The translations under genes and the position numbers were made by a program. DNA of 64,000 nt, from assembly GCA_052117605.1 (NCBI GenBank), contig JBQKIT010000001.1, one strand, 5' to 3'. The DNA comes from CAG-791 sp000431495 (GTDB lineage: Bacteria; Bacillota; Clostridia; Lachnospirales; Lachnospiraceae). Below, one piece after another: positions 27,367 through 36,118 of this stretch (position 1 is its first letter; each line of letters begins with the position of its first letter). Below the pieces are notes generated by a model. That model did no database searches. It worked only from the letters and a program-made list of their open reading frames with translations, and had not been told where the DNA came from.

Positions 27367-28299
27367 TTACTGCTGCTCCTGGTATTTGTAGGAGCCTTCG
27401 ATGGCGTGGATCAGATCCACGATCAGCGTGTTGTACGGAACGGGAACGTTATAGAGCTTTGCCTGCTCGACAATGGCTCCGTTGATGGCGTCAATTTCGG
27501 TACGGCGGCAGTGTATGACATCCTGCGACATGGAGGAGAAGCCCTTTCCTGCATCCTCACAGACGTGGTGCACCATGTTCAGAACCTCCATGTAGGAGAA
27601 GTGGGTGCCGTCCGCTTCTGCGACATCGACCGCCTCACAGATCATCTTTTCGGCAAAATCCCACGCATACTGATTGTCAATCATGGAGCAGATGGGAGAG
27701 CGGGTGATGGCGGTAAAGGTATTGATGGAGAGATTGACGAAGAGCTTGCTCCAGATGATGCGCTGAATGTCCTCGGTGATTTCCGCATGGAAGCCGCTCT
27801 CCTCCAGAAGATCACGGATGACTGCAAGGTTTGTGTTCTCCTTCAGGTTGCTGCCGATGGTGGTAGTACCGTGCCCGCTGTGGCGTACCTTTCCGCCACC
27901 GAGATTGACGGAGTTATGCTTGCTGGTACCGATGACGATGTTCTTCTTGTCGACGTACTGTGCGATCTTGCGGTCGTTGCCGGCACCGTTCTGCAGTGTC
28001 ATCACCAGCGTATTCTCGCCGAAGAGTCTGCGGTTGGTGCGGAGCGCGTCCTCGGAAAAGGTGGATTTGACAAAAACGATGACGAGGTCAGCCTCCTCCC
28101 GGTATTCTCCGGAAAGTGCCGCACGGACGTGATCATAGATGCCTTCGGTACCGTCCTCTTCAAGAACACGGATGCCGTGTTCGTTGATGGCATCCACCTG
28201 AGGCTTGTAGCTGTCCAGCATGACGACGTCGTTGTTTCTGCTTAAATAGGCACCGTAGAGGCAGCCCATTGCCCCTGCGCCGATAATTACGATTTTCAT
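27367..28299 (-). CDS. Ketopantoate reductase (PanE/ApbA) family oxidoreductase
   Basis: 310 residues. It begins MKIVIIGAGAMGCLYGAYL, the NADPH-binding GxGxxG, and carries KSTFSEDALRTN, TLQNGAGND and WSKLFVNLSINTFTAITR, in which the catalytic Lys of PanE-like proteins falls in WSKL. PanE makes pantoate for coenzyme A, but many Firmicutes paralogs act on other 2-keto acids. No panB/panC lies nearby, so the specific role is uncertain. The ribosome binding site AAAGGGGAA precedes the ATG. Confidence 0.85.
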   Translation of the reverse strand: MKIVIIGAGAMGCLYGAYLSRNNDVVMLDSYKPQVDAINEHGIRVLEEDGTEGIYDHVRAALSGEYREEADLVIVFVKSTFSEDALRTNRRLFGENTLVMTLQNGAGNDRKIAQYVDKKNIVIGTSKHNSVNLGGGKVRHSGHGTTTIGSNLKENTNLAVIRDLLEESGFHAEITEDIQRIIWSKLFVNLSINTFTAITRSPICSMIDNQYAWDFAEKMICEAVDVAEADGTHFSYMEVLNMVHHVCEDAGKGFSSMSQDVIHCRRTEIDAINGAIVEQAKLYNVPVPYNTLIVDLIHAIEGSYKYQEQQ

Positions 28300-28475
28300 A
28301 ATTCCCCTTTCTGCCGCAGCTCCTTGTGCAGCAATGCATCAGGCAAAATATCAGGCATCCTGATAAATATTTTACCGTTTCCGGCCCCATCATAGCCCAA
28401 TAAAACGGTTCTTCCAATATCAGGAAGGAAATGACAATGATATGAGAAAAGAATGATGAGAGCAGGCAAGGACCA

Positions 28476-28503
28476 TTGTTTTGCCTATGGCAAAGACTAT
28501 AAT
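28476..28503 (+). promoter_or_regulatory. ldh promoter with an inverted repeat in the spacer
   Basis: TTGTTT (28476-28481) and TATAAT (28498-28503) are 16 bases apart. The spacer contains a perfect palindrome, TTTGCC-TAT-GGCAAA (28480-28494), placed where a bound repressor would block RNA polymerase. The remaining DNA back to 28300 shows no gene. Confidence 0.65.
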
Positions 28504-28562
28504 AGTTGAAGGAAAGGAAAACCGGGAATAGAGAGTCAGATGTAAAACAGCAGGAGGTTAGG

Positions 28563-29513
28563 ATGGGCTTTAAGAATTCCAAGGTAGCAATCGTCGGTGT
28601 CGGCAACGTGGGAGCCACAACGGCTTATACCATTGTCAATCAGGGACTGTGCGAGGAGATCGTGCTGATCGATGTCAACAAGGATAAGGCATATGCGGAA
28701 GCACTGGATATGCAGCACTCCATTTATTTCATGAACCGCAACATTCAGGTAAAGGCCGGAGATTACTCGGACTGTACGGACGCAGATATCGTTATTATCA
28801 CGGCGTCAGCCCCGATGCCGAAGGATTCTCATGATCGTCTGAAGATGCTGGAGCCCAGCATGAAGATTATGAAGAGTATCGTGGGTTCGGTGATGAAGAG
28901 CGGCTTCAACGGAATTTTTGTTGTGGTATCCAATCCTGTCGATATCATGACCTATTATGTATGGCGCCTGTCCGGGCTGCCGAAGAACCGCGTGATCGGA
29001 AGTGGCACAACGCTGGACACGGCACGAATCTGCTGTGAGCTGTCGGAAATGTATGATCTGGATGCCAAGAGCGTGGAGGCATTTGTCTGCGGCGAGCACG
29101 GAGACAGTGAGTTTGTTTCCTGGAATTCTGCAACCATCGGCGGCAAGCAGGTGGACGATGTTATGCAGGACAATGTGGACCGCACGAAGAATGTCACGAA
29201 GGAGGACCTCCTGAAGAAGACCATTCAGGCCGGCTGGGAGATCTTTAACCGCAAGGGCAACACCTGCTATGGCATTGCGGCATCCACTACGGCAATCGTA
29301 AAGTCGATTCTGTTCAATGAGAACCGGATCTACCCGGTATCGGTATGCCTGAACGGGCTTTACGGACTGGACGATGTGTTCCTCAGCATGCCGACCATCA
29401 TTGACAAGACCGGTGCCCGTGAGATTGTTGAAATCAAGCTGAAGGAGGATGAAGAAGCAGCGCTGAAGAAGTCTGCCTCGGTTCTGATCCCCTTCTACAA
29501 GGAGCTGCTGTAA
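28563..29513 (+). CDS. ldh: L-lactate dehydrogenase
   Basis: 316 residues from the ATG at 28563, which has AGGAGG 5 bases upstream. The NAD motif is VGVGNVGATTAYTI (residues 11-24). The catalytic His179 is in GEHGDSEF, Arg155 in LDTAR, Asp152 in the same segment, and the mobile-loop Arg92 in SHDRL. The loop reads SAPMPKDSHDR rather than the usual AGAPQKPGETR, a variant seen in Clostridia. It reduces pyruvate to L-lactate with NADH, regenerating NAD during fermentation. It has its own promoter, and lrgA follows 145 bases downstream. Confidence 0.9.
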   Translation: MGFKNSKVAIVGVGNVGATTAYTIVNQGLCEEIVLIDVNKDKAYAEALDMQHSIYFMNRNIQVKAGDYSDCTDADIVIITASAPMPKDSHDRLKMLEPSMKIMKSIVGSVMKSGFNGIFVVVSNPVDIMTYYVWRLSGLPKNRVIGSGTTLDTARICCELSEMYDLDAKSVEAFVCGEHGDSEFVSWNSATIGGKQVDDVMQDNVDRTKNVTKEDLLKKTIQAGWEIFNRKGNTCYGIAASTTAIVKSILFNENRIYPVSVCLNGLYGLDDVFLSMPTIIDKTGAREIVEIKLKEDEEAALKKSASVLIPFYKELL

Positions 29514-29589
29514 TCGGTTTTTATAAGGAACGGGTGCAACTAGCTAAAACTTGGCAGTTTACAGACAGTTTATGCAGTGCCATTGAATC

Positions 29590-29656
29590 AATCCCTCCAT
29601 CGCTTACAATGGGAATGTTCGTTTTCTTAGCGAATTATGAGCGATGGGAGGGATTT
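29590..29656 (+). promoter_or_regulatory. Long inverted repeat covering the lrgA ribosome binding site
   Basis: AATCCCTCCATCGCT (29590-29604) pairs with AGCGATGGGAGGGATT (29640-29655) with one bulge, closing a 35-base loop. The right arm contains the GGGAGGG ribosome binding site of the lrgA-like gene and is followed by TTTTT. It could act as the ldh terminator, as a site that hides the lrgA ribosome binding site, or both. Confidence 0.65.
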
Positions 29657-29658
29657 TT

Positions 29659-30048
29659 ATGTGCTATCTGTATCAGTTTGCACGCATTATGGGGTTCTGC
29701 TTTCTGGGAGAAATCCTGCACGAGGTTCTGCCGCTTCCGGTTCCGGCCAGCATCTACGGCCTGATTCTGCTGCTGGCGGCATTGAAGACGGGAATTGTGA
29801 GACTGGAGCAGGTGAAGGAGGTCGGAAACTTTCTGACCGGAATCTTTCCGCTTCTGTTTGTGCCGGCAGCGGTCGGGGTAATGGAGCTGTGGGGAGAGCT
29901 TGGAGAAATGATTATTCCGATTCTCCTTGCGATTGTCCCGGTTACGATTCTGGTTCTGGCATCTGCGGGACGAACCACGCAGAGCTTTTCCAGAAGAAAA
30001 CAGAGCAGCAGCGGCGATCAGGAAACGGAACAGGAGGAGGCGCGATGA
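29659..30048 (+). CDS. lrgA: CidA/LrgA-family holin-like membrane protein
   Basis: 129 residues from the ATG at 29659; an ATG at 29644 lies inside the ribosome binding site hairpin. Four membrane helices are visible, with FCFLGEILHEVLPLPVPASIYGLILLL near the start and FPLLFVPAAVGVMEL in the middle, which are LrgA/CidA hallmarks. The family works with LrgB in murein hydrolase control and in pyruvate or glycolate uptake. A neighbouring lactate dehydrogenase supports a pyruvate-linked role here, which is inference. Its stop overlaps the next start as ATGA. Confidence 0.88.
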   Translation: MCYLYQFARIMGFCFLGEILHEVLPLPVPASIYGLILLLAALKTGIVRLEQVKEVGNFLTGIFPLLFVPAAVGVMELWGELGEMIIPILLAIVPVTILVLASAGRTTQSFSRRKQSSSGDQETEQEEAR

Positions 30049-30752
30049 CGGCATTATTGAATGATTTTCTATCCCTTTCTGCGGTCTGGGGTGTTCTTCT
30101 CACACTGGCGGCTTTTGGCCTTGGTGCCTTGATCAACCGACTGACCGGAAAGGCATTTTTCAATCCGCTTCTTCTTGGCAGCATCTTCGTGATCATTCTT
30201 TTGTCTGTTCTGAAGATTCCTTATTCGGACTATAAGGAAAGTTCGGCACCGGTCAGCTATCTTCTTCTGCCTGCGACCATCAGTCTGGCTATCCCGCTGT
30301 ATGAGAAATGGGATCTTCTGAAGGAAAATGCTGCGGCGATCATCGCGGGTATTTCGGTGGGCACCTTTGTCAGCCTGGGGAGTGCGCTTGCTCTGGCACT
30401 GGTTTTTGACCTGTCCCATGAGCAGTATGTCACCATTCTTCCGAAGTCGGTGACAACGGCGATCAGCATGGATGTCGCAGGAGAGCTTGGCGGAATCACG
30501 GCTCTGACCGGAGCCATTGTAATTCTGACGGGAATCGCAGGAAATCTGCTTGCAGAAGCAGTCTGCAAGTGGTTTCATATAACGGATCCCATTGCAAAGG
30601 GCGTCGGAATCGGCACCTCTGCACATGCAGTGGGAACGAGCAAGGCCCTGCAGATGGGGGAGGTGGAAGGTGCCATGAGCGGCCTGTCCATTGCGGTTGC
30701 CGGGATTCTGACGGCAGTCCTGTGTCCTCTTTTTGCACAGCTGCTGGCATAA
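30045..30752 (+). CDS. lrgB: LrgB-family membrane protein
   Basis: 235 residues, start ATG at 30045 with AGGAGGAGG upstream and ATGA overlap with lrgA. It has about six to seven helices and the conserved LPKSVTTAISMDVAGELGG and GTSAHAVGTSKALQMGEVEGA motifs of LrgB/CidB/YohK. It forms a complex with LrgA in the cytoplasmic membrane. Confidence 0.93.
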   Translation: MTALLNDFLSLSAVWGVLLTLAAFGLGALINRLTGKAFFNPLLLGSIFVIILLSVLKIPYSDYKESSAPVSYLLLPATISLAIPLYEKWDLLKENAAAIIAGISVGTFVSLGSALALALVFDLSHEQYVTILPKSVTTAISMDVAGELGGITALTGAIVILTGIAGNLLAEAVCKWFHITDPIAKGVGIGTSAHAVGTSKALQMGEVEGAMSGLSIAVAGILTAVLCPLFAQLLA

Positions 30753-30768
30753 GAGAAATGGAGAGAGA

Positions 30769-31341
30769 ATGACGGATTCGTATTACATCCGCCGGGCGGT
30801 TCCCGGTGAGGAACAGCTGGTTCGGGAGATGGTGATCCGGGTGAAGAAGGAAATGCCCGCGGAGCAGCAGATTTGGTTTTCCATTGATAATCTGGACGAA
30901 GAGCTGCGCGATTTCCGGCAGGAAAAGGTTCTCTGCTATCTGGCGATGGAACGTCTGGAGAGTGCGAATGGAAACGGGGAGGAACTCCCGGTGGATAACA
31001 GGAAGGACATTCCTGCCGGGCTGTTCTTTCTGGAAATTCCGGGCCTTTCGGAACATAACCTCGGGCATCACGTTAACTTTTCAGAGGAAGAGCTGAAAAA
31101 AGTGGTCCATATGGACACCGCAGTAGTTCTCCCGGAGCACCGAGGACATGGACTTCAGAGCCGCCTTATGGAATTTCCGGAGAAGGAGCTGAAGGCAGCG
31201 GGATATACCCATCTTATGGGGACAGTTCATCCGGAGAACCGATACAGTCACAGGTCCTTTGAGAAGATTGGGTATCGGGTGGTGTGGTCCGGCCTGAAGT
31301 ATGGAGGAAAGCCCCGGGATCTGATGCAGAAGGATCTGTAA
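30769..31341 (+). CDS. GNAT-family N-acetyltransferase
   Basis: 190 residues, starting 16 bases after lrgB with GGAGAGAGA upstream. The acetyl-CoA-binding motif A is VVLPEHRGHGLQSRLMEF (Q/RxxGxG/A form, RGHGLQ) at about residues 119-136. It is followed by GYTHLMGTVHPENRYSHRSFEKIGYRV, the motif B/C region. GNAT enzymes acetylate amines of small molecules or proteins; the acceptor is unknown. It closes the ldh-lrgAB cluster before a terminator. Confidence 0.85.
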   Translation: MTDSYYIRRAVPGEEQLVREMVIRVKKEMPAEQQIWFSIDNLDEELRDFRQEKVLCYLAMERLESANGNGEELPVDNRKDIPAGLFFLEIPGLSEHNLGHHVNFSEEELKKVVHMDTAVVLPEHRGHGLQSRLMEFPEKELKAAGYTHLMGTVHPENRYSHRSFEKIGYRVVWSGLKYGGKPRDLMQKDL

Positions 31342-31359
31342 AAAGCAAATAAAGTAAAA

Positions 31360-31401
31360 AAGAAGCGGCTGAAACCAATGCGTTCGGCTGCTTCTTTTTT
31401 T
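31360..31401 (+). terminator. Rho-independent terminator after the acetyltransferase
   Basis: A 14-base stem with G:T pairs (AAGAAGCGGCTGAA with TTCGGCTGCTTCTT) is followed by a run of T. The A-rich left flank makes it potentially bidirectional. Confidence 0.88.
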
Positions 31402-31494
31402 GCCGCAGTGGCTGTATACAGTGTAATATTATTATAATATTCTGAACAAGGAGCGCTTGATGAATTGATATCTGATTTTAGAAAGGGGGATCCG

Positions 31495-32631
31495 ATGAAG
31501 CTTGGAATCATTGGCTGCGGTGTGATCAGCCGGATTTATGTAAGAGATCTGCAGCGATTGTATTCAGACCTTGTTTCAATCGAGGCGGTGGCAAATGCCT
31601 CTATGGACAAGGCGAAGAAACTGGCGGAGGAATTTCAGATTCCTGTTGTCTGCAGCGTGGATGAGCTTCTGGAGCGGAAAGACATTGAGCTGGTGATCAA
31701 TCTGACACCTCCGAAGGTTCATACGGAAATCAATCGTAGGATTCTGAATGCCGGCAAGCATGTCTTCTGTGAGAAGCCGTTTGCATTGAGCGTAGAGGAA
31801 GCGAAGGAAGTTTTTACCATTGCGGAGTCTAAGGGACTTTATGCAGGAAGCGCTCCGGATACATTTCTTGGCAGTGCGATGACAACCTGCAGGAAGCTGC
31901 TGCAGGATGGGTGGATTGGAAAACCGCTGTATGCCACAGCCAATATGATGACTTCCGGAGTGGAAACCTGGCACCCTTCGCCGGAGCCGTTCTACTCGGA
32001 AGGAGGCGGACCGGTTTATGACATGGGAGCCTATTATCTTACTGTTCTGGTGAGTATGTTCGGACCTGTAAAGCGGTTGATTTCTCTGCAGGGAAAGGGC
32101 TTTGATCAGAGAGAAATCTACAACGGGCCGCGCAAAGGGGAAATCGTTGACGTACAGGTTCCCACCTATTATGCGGTACTGATGGAGATGGAAAACGGTG
32201 TTCGTGTTAATATGAACTTCAGCTTCGATATCTGGAAATCGTCGCTTCCGCTGTTTGAAGTGTATGGAACGGAGGGAACCATGATGGTTCCGGATCCCAA
32301 TCATCATGGAGGCGTGCCGAAGATATATCGAAAAGAGCAAAAGCTTGCTGCCTGCATGGGCGGAGATGACCATGGAAACGGGGAAGCGTTTGCGATGCCG
32401 GAGGTGGCACAGGATGTTGGTGAATATGTCCGGGGACTTGGCGTCGCAGAAATGGTAAGGGCCATTCAGGAGCATCGTCCGGCTGCCGTTGGAAAAGAAA
32501 TGACACTGCATGTTCTGGATGTTCTGACAGGAATTCTGAAATCAGGGGAGAGTCAGACCTGGTATGAGGTCGGACATGTCGGGGATAAATGCATGGATAC
32601 CATTCGCACAGGACAAATGAGTGCGGAATAA
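31495..32631 (+). CDS. Gfo/Idh/MocA-family oxidoreductase
   Basis: 378 residues from the ATG at 31495 with AAAGGGGG upstream. The nucleotide motif is MKLGIIGCGVISRIYVRDL, and CEKPFALSVEEAKEVF carries the family Lys. GGGPVYDMGAYYLTVLVSMFGPVKR is the second-domain motif. Only modestly like the oxidoreductase at 21993. It acts on a sugar or polyol, unknown which. A VOC protein follows 22 bases downstream, so the pair may form a small catabolic operon with its own promoter in the AT-rich DNA at 31410-31440. Confidence 0.88.
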   Translation: MKLGIIGCGVISRIYVRDLQRLYSDLVSIEAVANASMDKAKKLAEEFQIPVVCSVDELLERKDIELVINLTPPKVHTEINRRILNAGKHVFCEKPFALSVEEAKEVFTIAESKGLYAGSAPDTFLGSAMTTCRKLLQDGWIGKPLYATANMMTSGVETWHPSPEPFYSEGGGPVYDMGAYYLTVLVSMFGPVKRLISLQGKGFDQREIYNGPRKGEIVDVQVPTYYAVLMEMENGVRVNMNFSFDIWKSSLPLFEVYGTEGTMMVPDPNHHGGVPKIYRKEQKLAACMGGDDHGNGEAFAMPEVAQDVGEYVRGLGVAEMVRAIQEHRPAAVGKEMTLHVLDVLTGILKSGESQTWYEVGHVGDKCMDTIRTGQMSAE

Positions 32632-32653
32632 AAGAGCATGGGAGGAAAAGGAA

Positions 32654-33127
32654 ATGAGCTTAAAGGAGATTCTGAATCACGCAAGGTTTTCGCAGGTGGG
32701 CTTTGTGGTCAATGACATTGAGGAGACCAAAAAGAAGTACGCTCTGCTCTTTGGCGTGATAGAGCCTGAAACAAAAGGGGTGGGAGAGGTTGATGTCATA
32801 CAGACAAAGGTCTTCGGGGAACCCGCACCCAAGGCGGCTGCGAAGCTTGCCTTTTTCGATCTGACACCGGGAGTTCAGCTCGAGCTGATTGAACCGAATC
32901 ATGAGCCCTCTGTATGGAGAGATCATCTTGACAAATACGGGGAAGGAATTCATCACATTGCGTTTCAGGTAGACAATGCGGATGAAGTGATCGATCGTCT
33001 TAAGAAGGAGTTCGACGCTGTGGTGGAGCAGGAAGGAAACTACTCAGACGGAAGCGGAAGGTATATTTATTTGTCTCTGCAGAAGGAGCTGAAGTGCAGA
33101 CTTGAGATTTTGGAGTCTTATCGCTGA
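32654..33127 (+). CDS. VOC-superfamily protein (methylmalonyl-CoA epimerase/glyoxalase-like)
   Basis: 157 residues, GGAGG then an A-rich spacer before the ATG. The fold is two beta-alpha-beta-beta-beta units: FSQVGFVVNDIEETKKKYALLFG (first) and GEGIHHIAFQVDNADEVIDRLKKEF (second). Putative metal ligands are His in HHIAF and Glu in QLELIEP and RLEILES. Closest in pattern to methylmalonyl-CoA epimerases but also to sugar-lactone-related VOC proteins. Pairing with a Gfo/Idh oxidoreductase and lack of mutase genes make an epimerase of carbohydrate metabolism equally plausible. Confidence 0.8.
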   Translation: MSLKEILNHARFSQVGFVVNDIEETKKKYALLFGVIEPETKGVGEVDVIQTKVFGEPAPKAAAKLAFFDLTPGVQLELIEPNHEPSVWRDHLDKYGEGIHHIAFQVDNADEVIDRLKKEFDAVVEQEGNYSDGSGRYIYLSLQKELKCRLEILESYR

Positions 33128-33161
33128 TTCGACAATCGTTTCAGGCTGTGACTTCACTCGG

Positions 33162-33202
33162 AAGGGTGCTGCCGCGGGCTGTGTGCCTGCGGCAGCACCC
33201 TT
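33162..33202. terminator. Strong hairpin between the VOC gene and tRNA-Gly
   Basis: A perfect 14-base stem (AAGGGTGCTGCCGC with GCGGCAGCACCCTT). It lacks a clean T-tract (ATCGAAAA follows), so it may be a bidirectional or weak terminator, or an RNA-stabilising element. Confidence 0.6.
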
Positions 33203-33351
33203 ATCGAAAACAACGTAAATACGCTCGAAAAAGTTTTTTTAAAATATTTTCAAAAAGGGTTTGACATCGTTCTGTGGATATAGTATTATAACACTCGTCC
33301 CAAGGAACAGAACTTCTACAGAAGATCATCTGAGGGAAGAAAATAATAAAT

Positions 33352-33424
33352 GCGATAGTAGCTTAGTTGGTAAAGCGCCACCTTGCCAAGGTGGAGACCG
33401 CGAGTTCGAGCCTCGTCTGTCGCT
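33352..33424 (+). tRNA. tRNA-Gly (anticodon GCC)
   Basis: A 73-base cloverleaf. The acceptor stem GCGATAG/CTGTCGC has one G:T. The D-stem is GCTT/AAGC, the anticodon stem CCACC/GGTGG around TTGCCAA (anticodon GCC), and the T-arm GCGAG-TTCGAGC-CTCGT, with discriminator T. The CCA end is not encoded. The A/T-rich DNA just upstream (TTGACATCG at 33261, TATTATAAC about 17 bases on) is a good promoter. The 3' half is the integration site of the island that follows. Confidence 0.97.
33404..33420 (+). repeat. att site 1 (attL, inside tRNA-Gly)
   Basis: GTTCGAGCCTCGTCTGT spans the T-loop and 3' acceptor of the tRNA. Downstream, CGCTCTGTGTGATCCC and a hairpin follow, as in the internal copies at 50444 and 51678. 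Confidence 0.85.
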
Positions 33425-33510
33425 CTGTGTGATCCCTGTGAAATCAATGATTTCCGGGGATCTCTTGCTTGTTACCACGTGTTACCAATGAAAATCCTTG
33501 CAAAATCACA

Positions 33511-34875
33511 TCAAACCACCATTGCTTCTTTCTGCTGGCAGCCGTTTAAGGCTGCCAGTTTTGCGTCATAGTTCATGTCCAGAAGATAAGCTTTCCGAAT
33601 TGTCTCCGGGGAATTTCCGAAAATCTGAGCGGTCAGATCGATGTTGCCGCCGGACGCTACCATTGTGTCGGTAATTGCGTTGCGGCGGAAGGCATGAGTA
33701 CCCCGGATACAGGATGAATCTCTCTTGATGCCAAGCTGGGTGCACATCCTGCTGTAAAAGCTTGGAATGGTCTGATCGGTGATCATGCCGCCCTCTTCCC
33801 AACGGTGGTTCTTATTGTCCCATCTGCGCGCTGGAAACAGGAAAGGACTGGTCGGATAGTGAGCGTTCCGAATCGGCAGATATCGGTCCAGAAATTCTTT
33901 AAGCTGGTCGGACATCGGGTAAAGCCGGTCCTTGTGTGTTTTGGTGTGTTCTACAGGATAGTACCCAATCTTGTTGTCACTGTCAGTGTTCCTGACTTCC
34001 AGCAGCGTTCGATGAAGATACAGTCCCGGCTGACGTCCCCATTGAATATCTTCCAGACGAAGGGGCGGAACCTCGCCTCTTCGCAGCGCACAGATAACGA
34101 CGAGTTCCAACGCCCAGCTTGTGGTGCATTTGGGATCGCTTTCTTCCTTCTGGTGCAGAAAGTTGAGAATCCTGTTCAGTTCATCTTCCGTATAGCCGCG
34201 TTCTCTTACCGGCGCATCGGGAACCAGAAGATCCCGGTACCTTCTGGAATCCAGATCCGGGTAGGGATTGTGTCTGATGCATCCGTGACTGACAGCATAA
34301 TCAAAGGTCATACGGATGATGGACTTCAGACTGGACAATGCTCTGGTGCGCAGATCATAGCGCTGCAGATTGTAAAGGATCAAGTTATCAATGTCCTGCA
34401 CAGTGAAGGTGGTGATCTTCTTCTTTTCCCAAGACGTTCCTGTGATAAAGCGGTCAAACAGCTGTTGCCTGCGGTTAAAACTGTTGAGCTTGCTGTGATA
34501 CGCATCGCTGTCTTGCTTCACATACCGGAACACATCCTGCTGCGCCTGCTGAAACATCTCAGCAAAGGTGAGACTGGAAGGGAGCATATCTTTGTGATAC
34601 TTGTAGATCTTGTCCTTCAGCTCTTCAATTGTCTTTGCCTTTACGGTGCGCGAGATGGTTTTCCCTTCTGCATTGTGCAAATGCAGGTGATAACAACCGT
34701 CGCTTTTACACGGACCGTTTGGGAAGGTGAAATTATAACTGCTTAATATCTTGTCTCTTACAATTCTTTCTCGTGCCATTTCCTCCTGCAATGCCGAACT
34801 TCCTGCATTCAGATTAACAGAATTCGCGTCAATTACAAGAAGTGTGCTTCCATCATAAACGATTATGTTGTTCAT
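33511..34875 (-). CDS. int: Tyrosine-type site-specific integrase
   Basis: 454 residues, reading toward the tRNA gene. An arm-binding-like N-terminus (~1-100) and a core-binding domain (~100-220) precede the catalytic domain. The catalytic set is Arg265/266 in CALRRGEVP, Lys in HTKTHKDR, His394 and Arg397 in GTHAFRRNA, and the Tyr nucleophile 430 in IRKAYLLD. It integrates the element by recombination between the tRNA-borne att and the element copy. The translation start is uncertain: the ATG at 34875 lacks a good site, while an internal ATG (MARERIV) has AGGAGG too close. Confidence 0.93.
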   Translation of the reverse strand: MNNIIVYDGSTLLVIDANSVNLNAGSSALQEEMARERIVRDKILSSYNFTFPNGPCKSDGCYHLHLHNAEGKTISRTVKAKTIEELKDKIYKYHKDMLPSSLTFAEMFQQAQQDVFRYVKQDSDAYHSKLNSFNRRQQLFDRFITGTSWEKKKITTFTVQDIDNLILYNLQRYDLRTRALSSLKSIIRMTFDYAVSHGCIRHNPYPDLDSRRYRDLLVPDAPVRERGYTEDELNRILNFLHQKEESDPKCTTSWALELVVICALRRGEVPPLRLEDIQWGRQPGLYLHRTLLEVRNTDSDNKIGYYPVEHTKTHKDRLYPMSDQLKEFLDRYLPIRNAHYPTSPFLFPARRWDNKNHRWEEGGMITDQTIPSFYSRMCTQLGIKRDSSCIRGTHAFRRNAITDTMVASGGNIDLTAQIFGNSPETIRKAYLLDMNYDAKLAALNGCQQKEAMVV

Positions 34876-35032
34876 CCCGGCGGTGTTTGAAATCAGCGGA
34901 GATCAATTCTCCGTTGGCAAAGGACCTTTCTTACCTTGCGCAAAAAACATGTGGAAATGATGTTTCAATAATGCGTATTAATGAGACATTGCTCTGACAC
35001 TTTTCTGTTCGAAAGGACGGATTGAAAGCCTT

Positions 35033-36118
35033 ATGTATTACGGGTATACCAATTTCAATCTGAACAGGAGAATGAGCCAAAGACGTGGAGCAATCGAAAC
35101 CGTTATTCACTGGATCGGATTTACTTTGAAGCCGGGGGATCCGGTCAGCGAGAAGGAAGTGCTGCAGCTGCTCGGCATGACGGAGCTGATCTGCTGTAAG
35201 AGTGTTAGCGGGAGACAGGGATATCGGAACGCGTATTTGCTGAAGGGGACCGGTATCACCATCCTTACGGATGGGAAAAGCACGATGGGAACACATGTGG
35301 ATATTCCTGGTGAGTCAATTGCAGCCCTGCGGAATGCAATCTGCACCAGATATCAGCAGACGGAAGAAACGTGGCTGTCGTACTTCCTGCGACTGATCAT
35401 CAGTAATGACGGAGCATTTACGCGTATTGATCTGGCACTGGACGACCTCGGCGGAAATCACTTTACACTTGATGCGCTGCATCGATATCAGCAGCACCGC
35501 CAGATTGTATGCAGGTTTCGCAGCAGTGGGTGGCGTACGCAGGAGAAGAGCAGTCGGGTTGTCGGATCTGCGCTTACGTTCGGAAATCGAAAGGGTGTGG
35601 TCTATGTCCGGATTTATGACAAACAAGAGGAAGAACAGAACAACAGGAATGTTGAGACCTCCATTCAACATCCTGAGAAGACCGTTCGCTGGGAATTTGA
35701 GTTCAAGAAAAACAGGGCGCGCAGCATAGCAGAGCAGCTGATTCGGGCGGATGGCAATGTATCGGCGGTTACGAAGAGTCAGCTGAAGCATTATTTCAGA
35801 ATCATCAGACGTGACAATAAGAACATATCGAGGTGTACGGTTCTGAAAAGATGGAACCAGTTTGTTGCAGATGCTGAGGAGATGCAGCTGACAACGGAGA
35901 CAAAGGAATTCAATGTTGAACATCAGCTTCGCTATGTCCGGAATGCGCTGCCGGCCGTAGCTGCTGTGTATCAGATGGTGGGAAATGATATCGGATATTT
36001 GCAAAAGCTGCTCTCAGAATACCGTCCGAAGGCCTCACGAGAGCTGTTGGAGTATGCCGGGACGCATCAGTCTCCGGAGGATTGTCAGCGGATCAAGGAC
36101 TTCCTGAGACTCATATAG
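35033..36118 (+). CDS. Rep_trans-family replication initiator or MobT-like relaxase
   Basis: 361 residues. Motifs FTRIDLALDDL, VYVRIYDKQEEE and VRWEFEFKKNRARSI match the catalytic core of pT181/Tn916-Orf20-type Rep_trans (PF02486) proteins. These nick the plus strand at an origin by a Tyr (YDK) and start rolling-circle replication or transfer. The N-terminal ~60 residues may form a DNA-binding domain. No strong ribosome binding site is seen (GAAAGGACGG about 16 bases back). Since the element also has a MobA/MobL relaxase, this protein could serve replication of the excised circle. Confidence 0.82.
   Translation: MYYGYTNFNLNRRMSQRRGAIETVIHWIGFTLKPGDPVSEKEVLQLLGMTELICCKSVSGRQGYRNAYLLKGTGITILTDGKSTMGTHVDIPGESIAALRNAICTRYQQTEETWLSYFLRLIISNDGAFTRIDLALDDLGGNHFTLDALHRYQQHRQIVCRFRSSGWRTQEKSSRVVGSALTFGNRKGVVYVRIYDKQEEEQNNRNVETSIQHPEKTVRWEFEFKKNRARSIAEQLIRADGNVSAVTKSQLKHYFRIIRRDNKNISRCTVLKRWNQFVADAEEMQLTTETKEFNVEHQLRYVRNALPAVAAVYQMVGNDIGYLQKLLSEYRPKASRELLEYAGTHQSPEDCQRIKDFLRLI

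Noticed and set aside
33162..33202. A riboswitch or small RNA between the VOC gene and the tRNA
   Set aside because: Only a single hairpin is present, without the multi-stem layout of known riboswitches.
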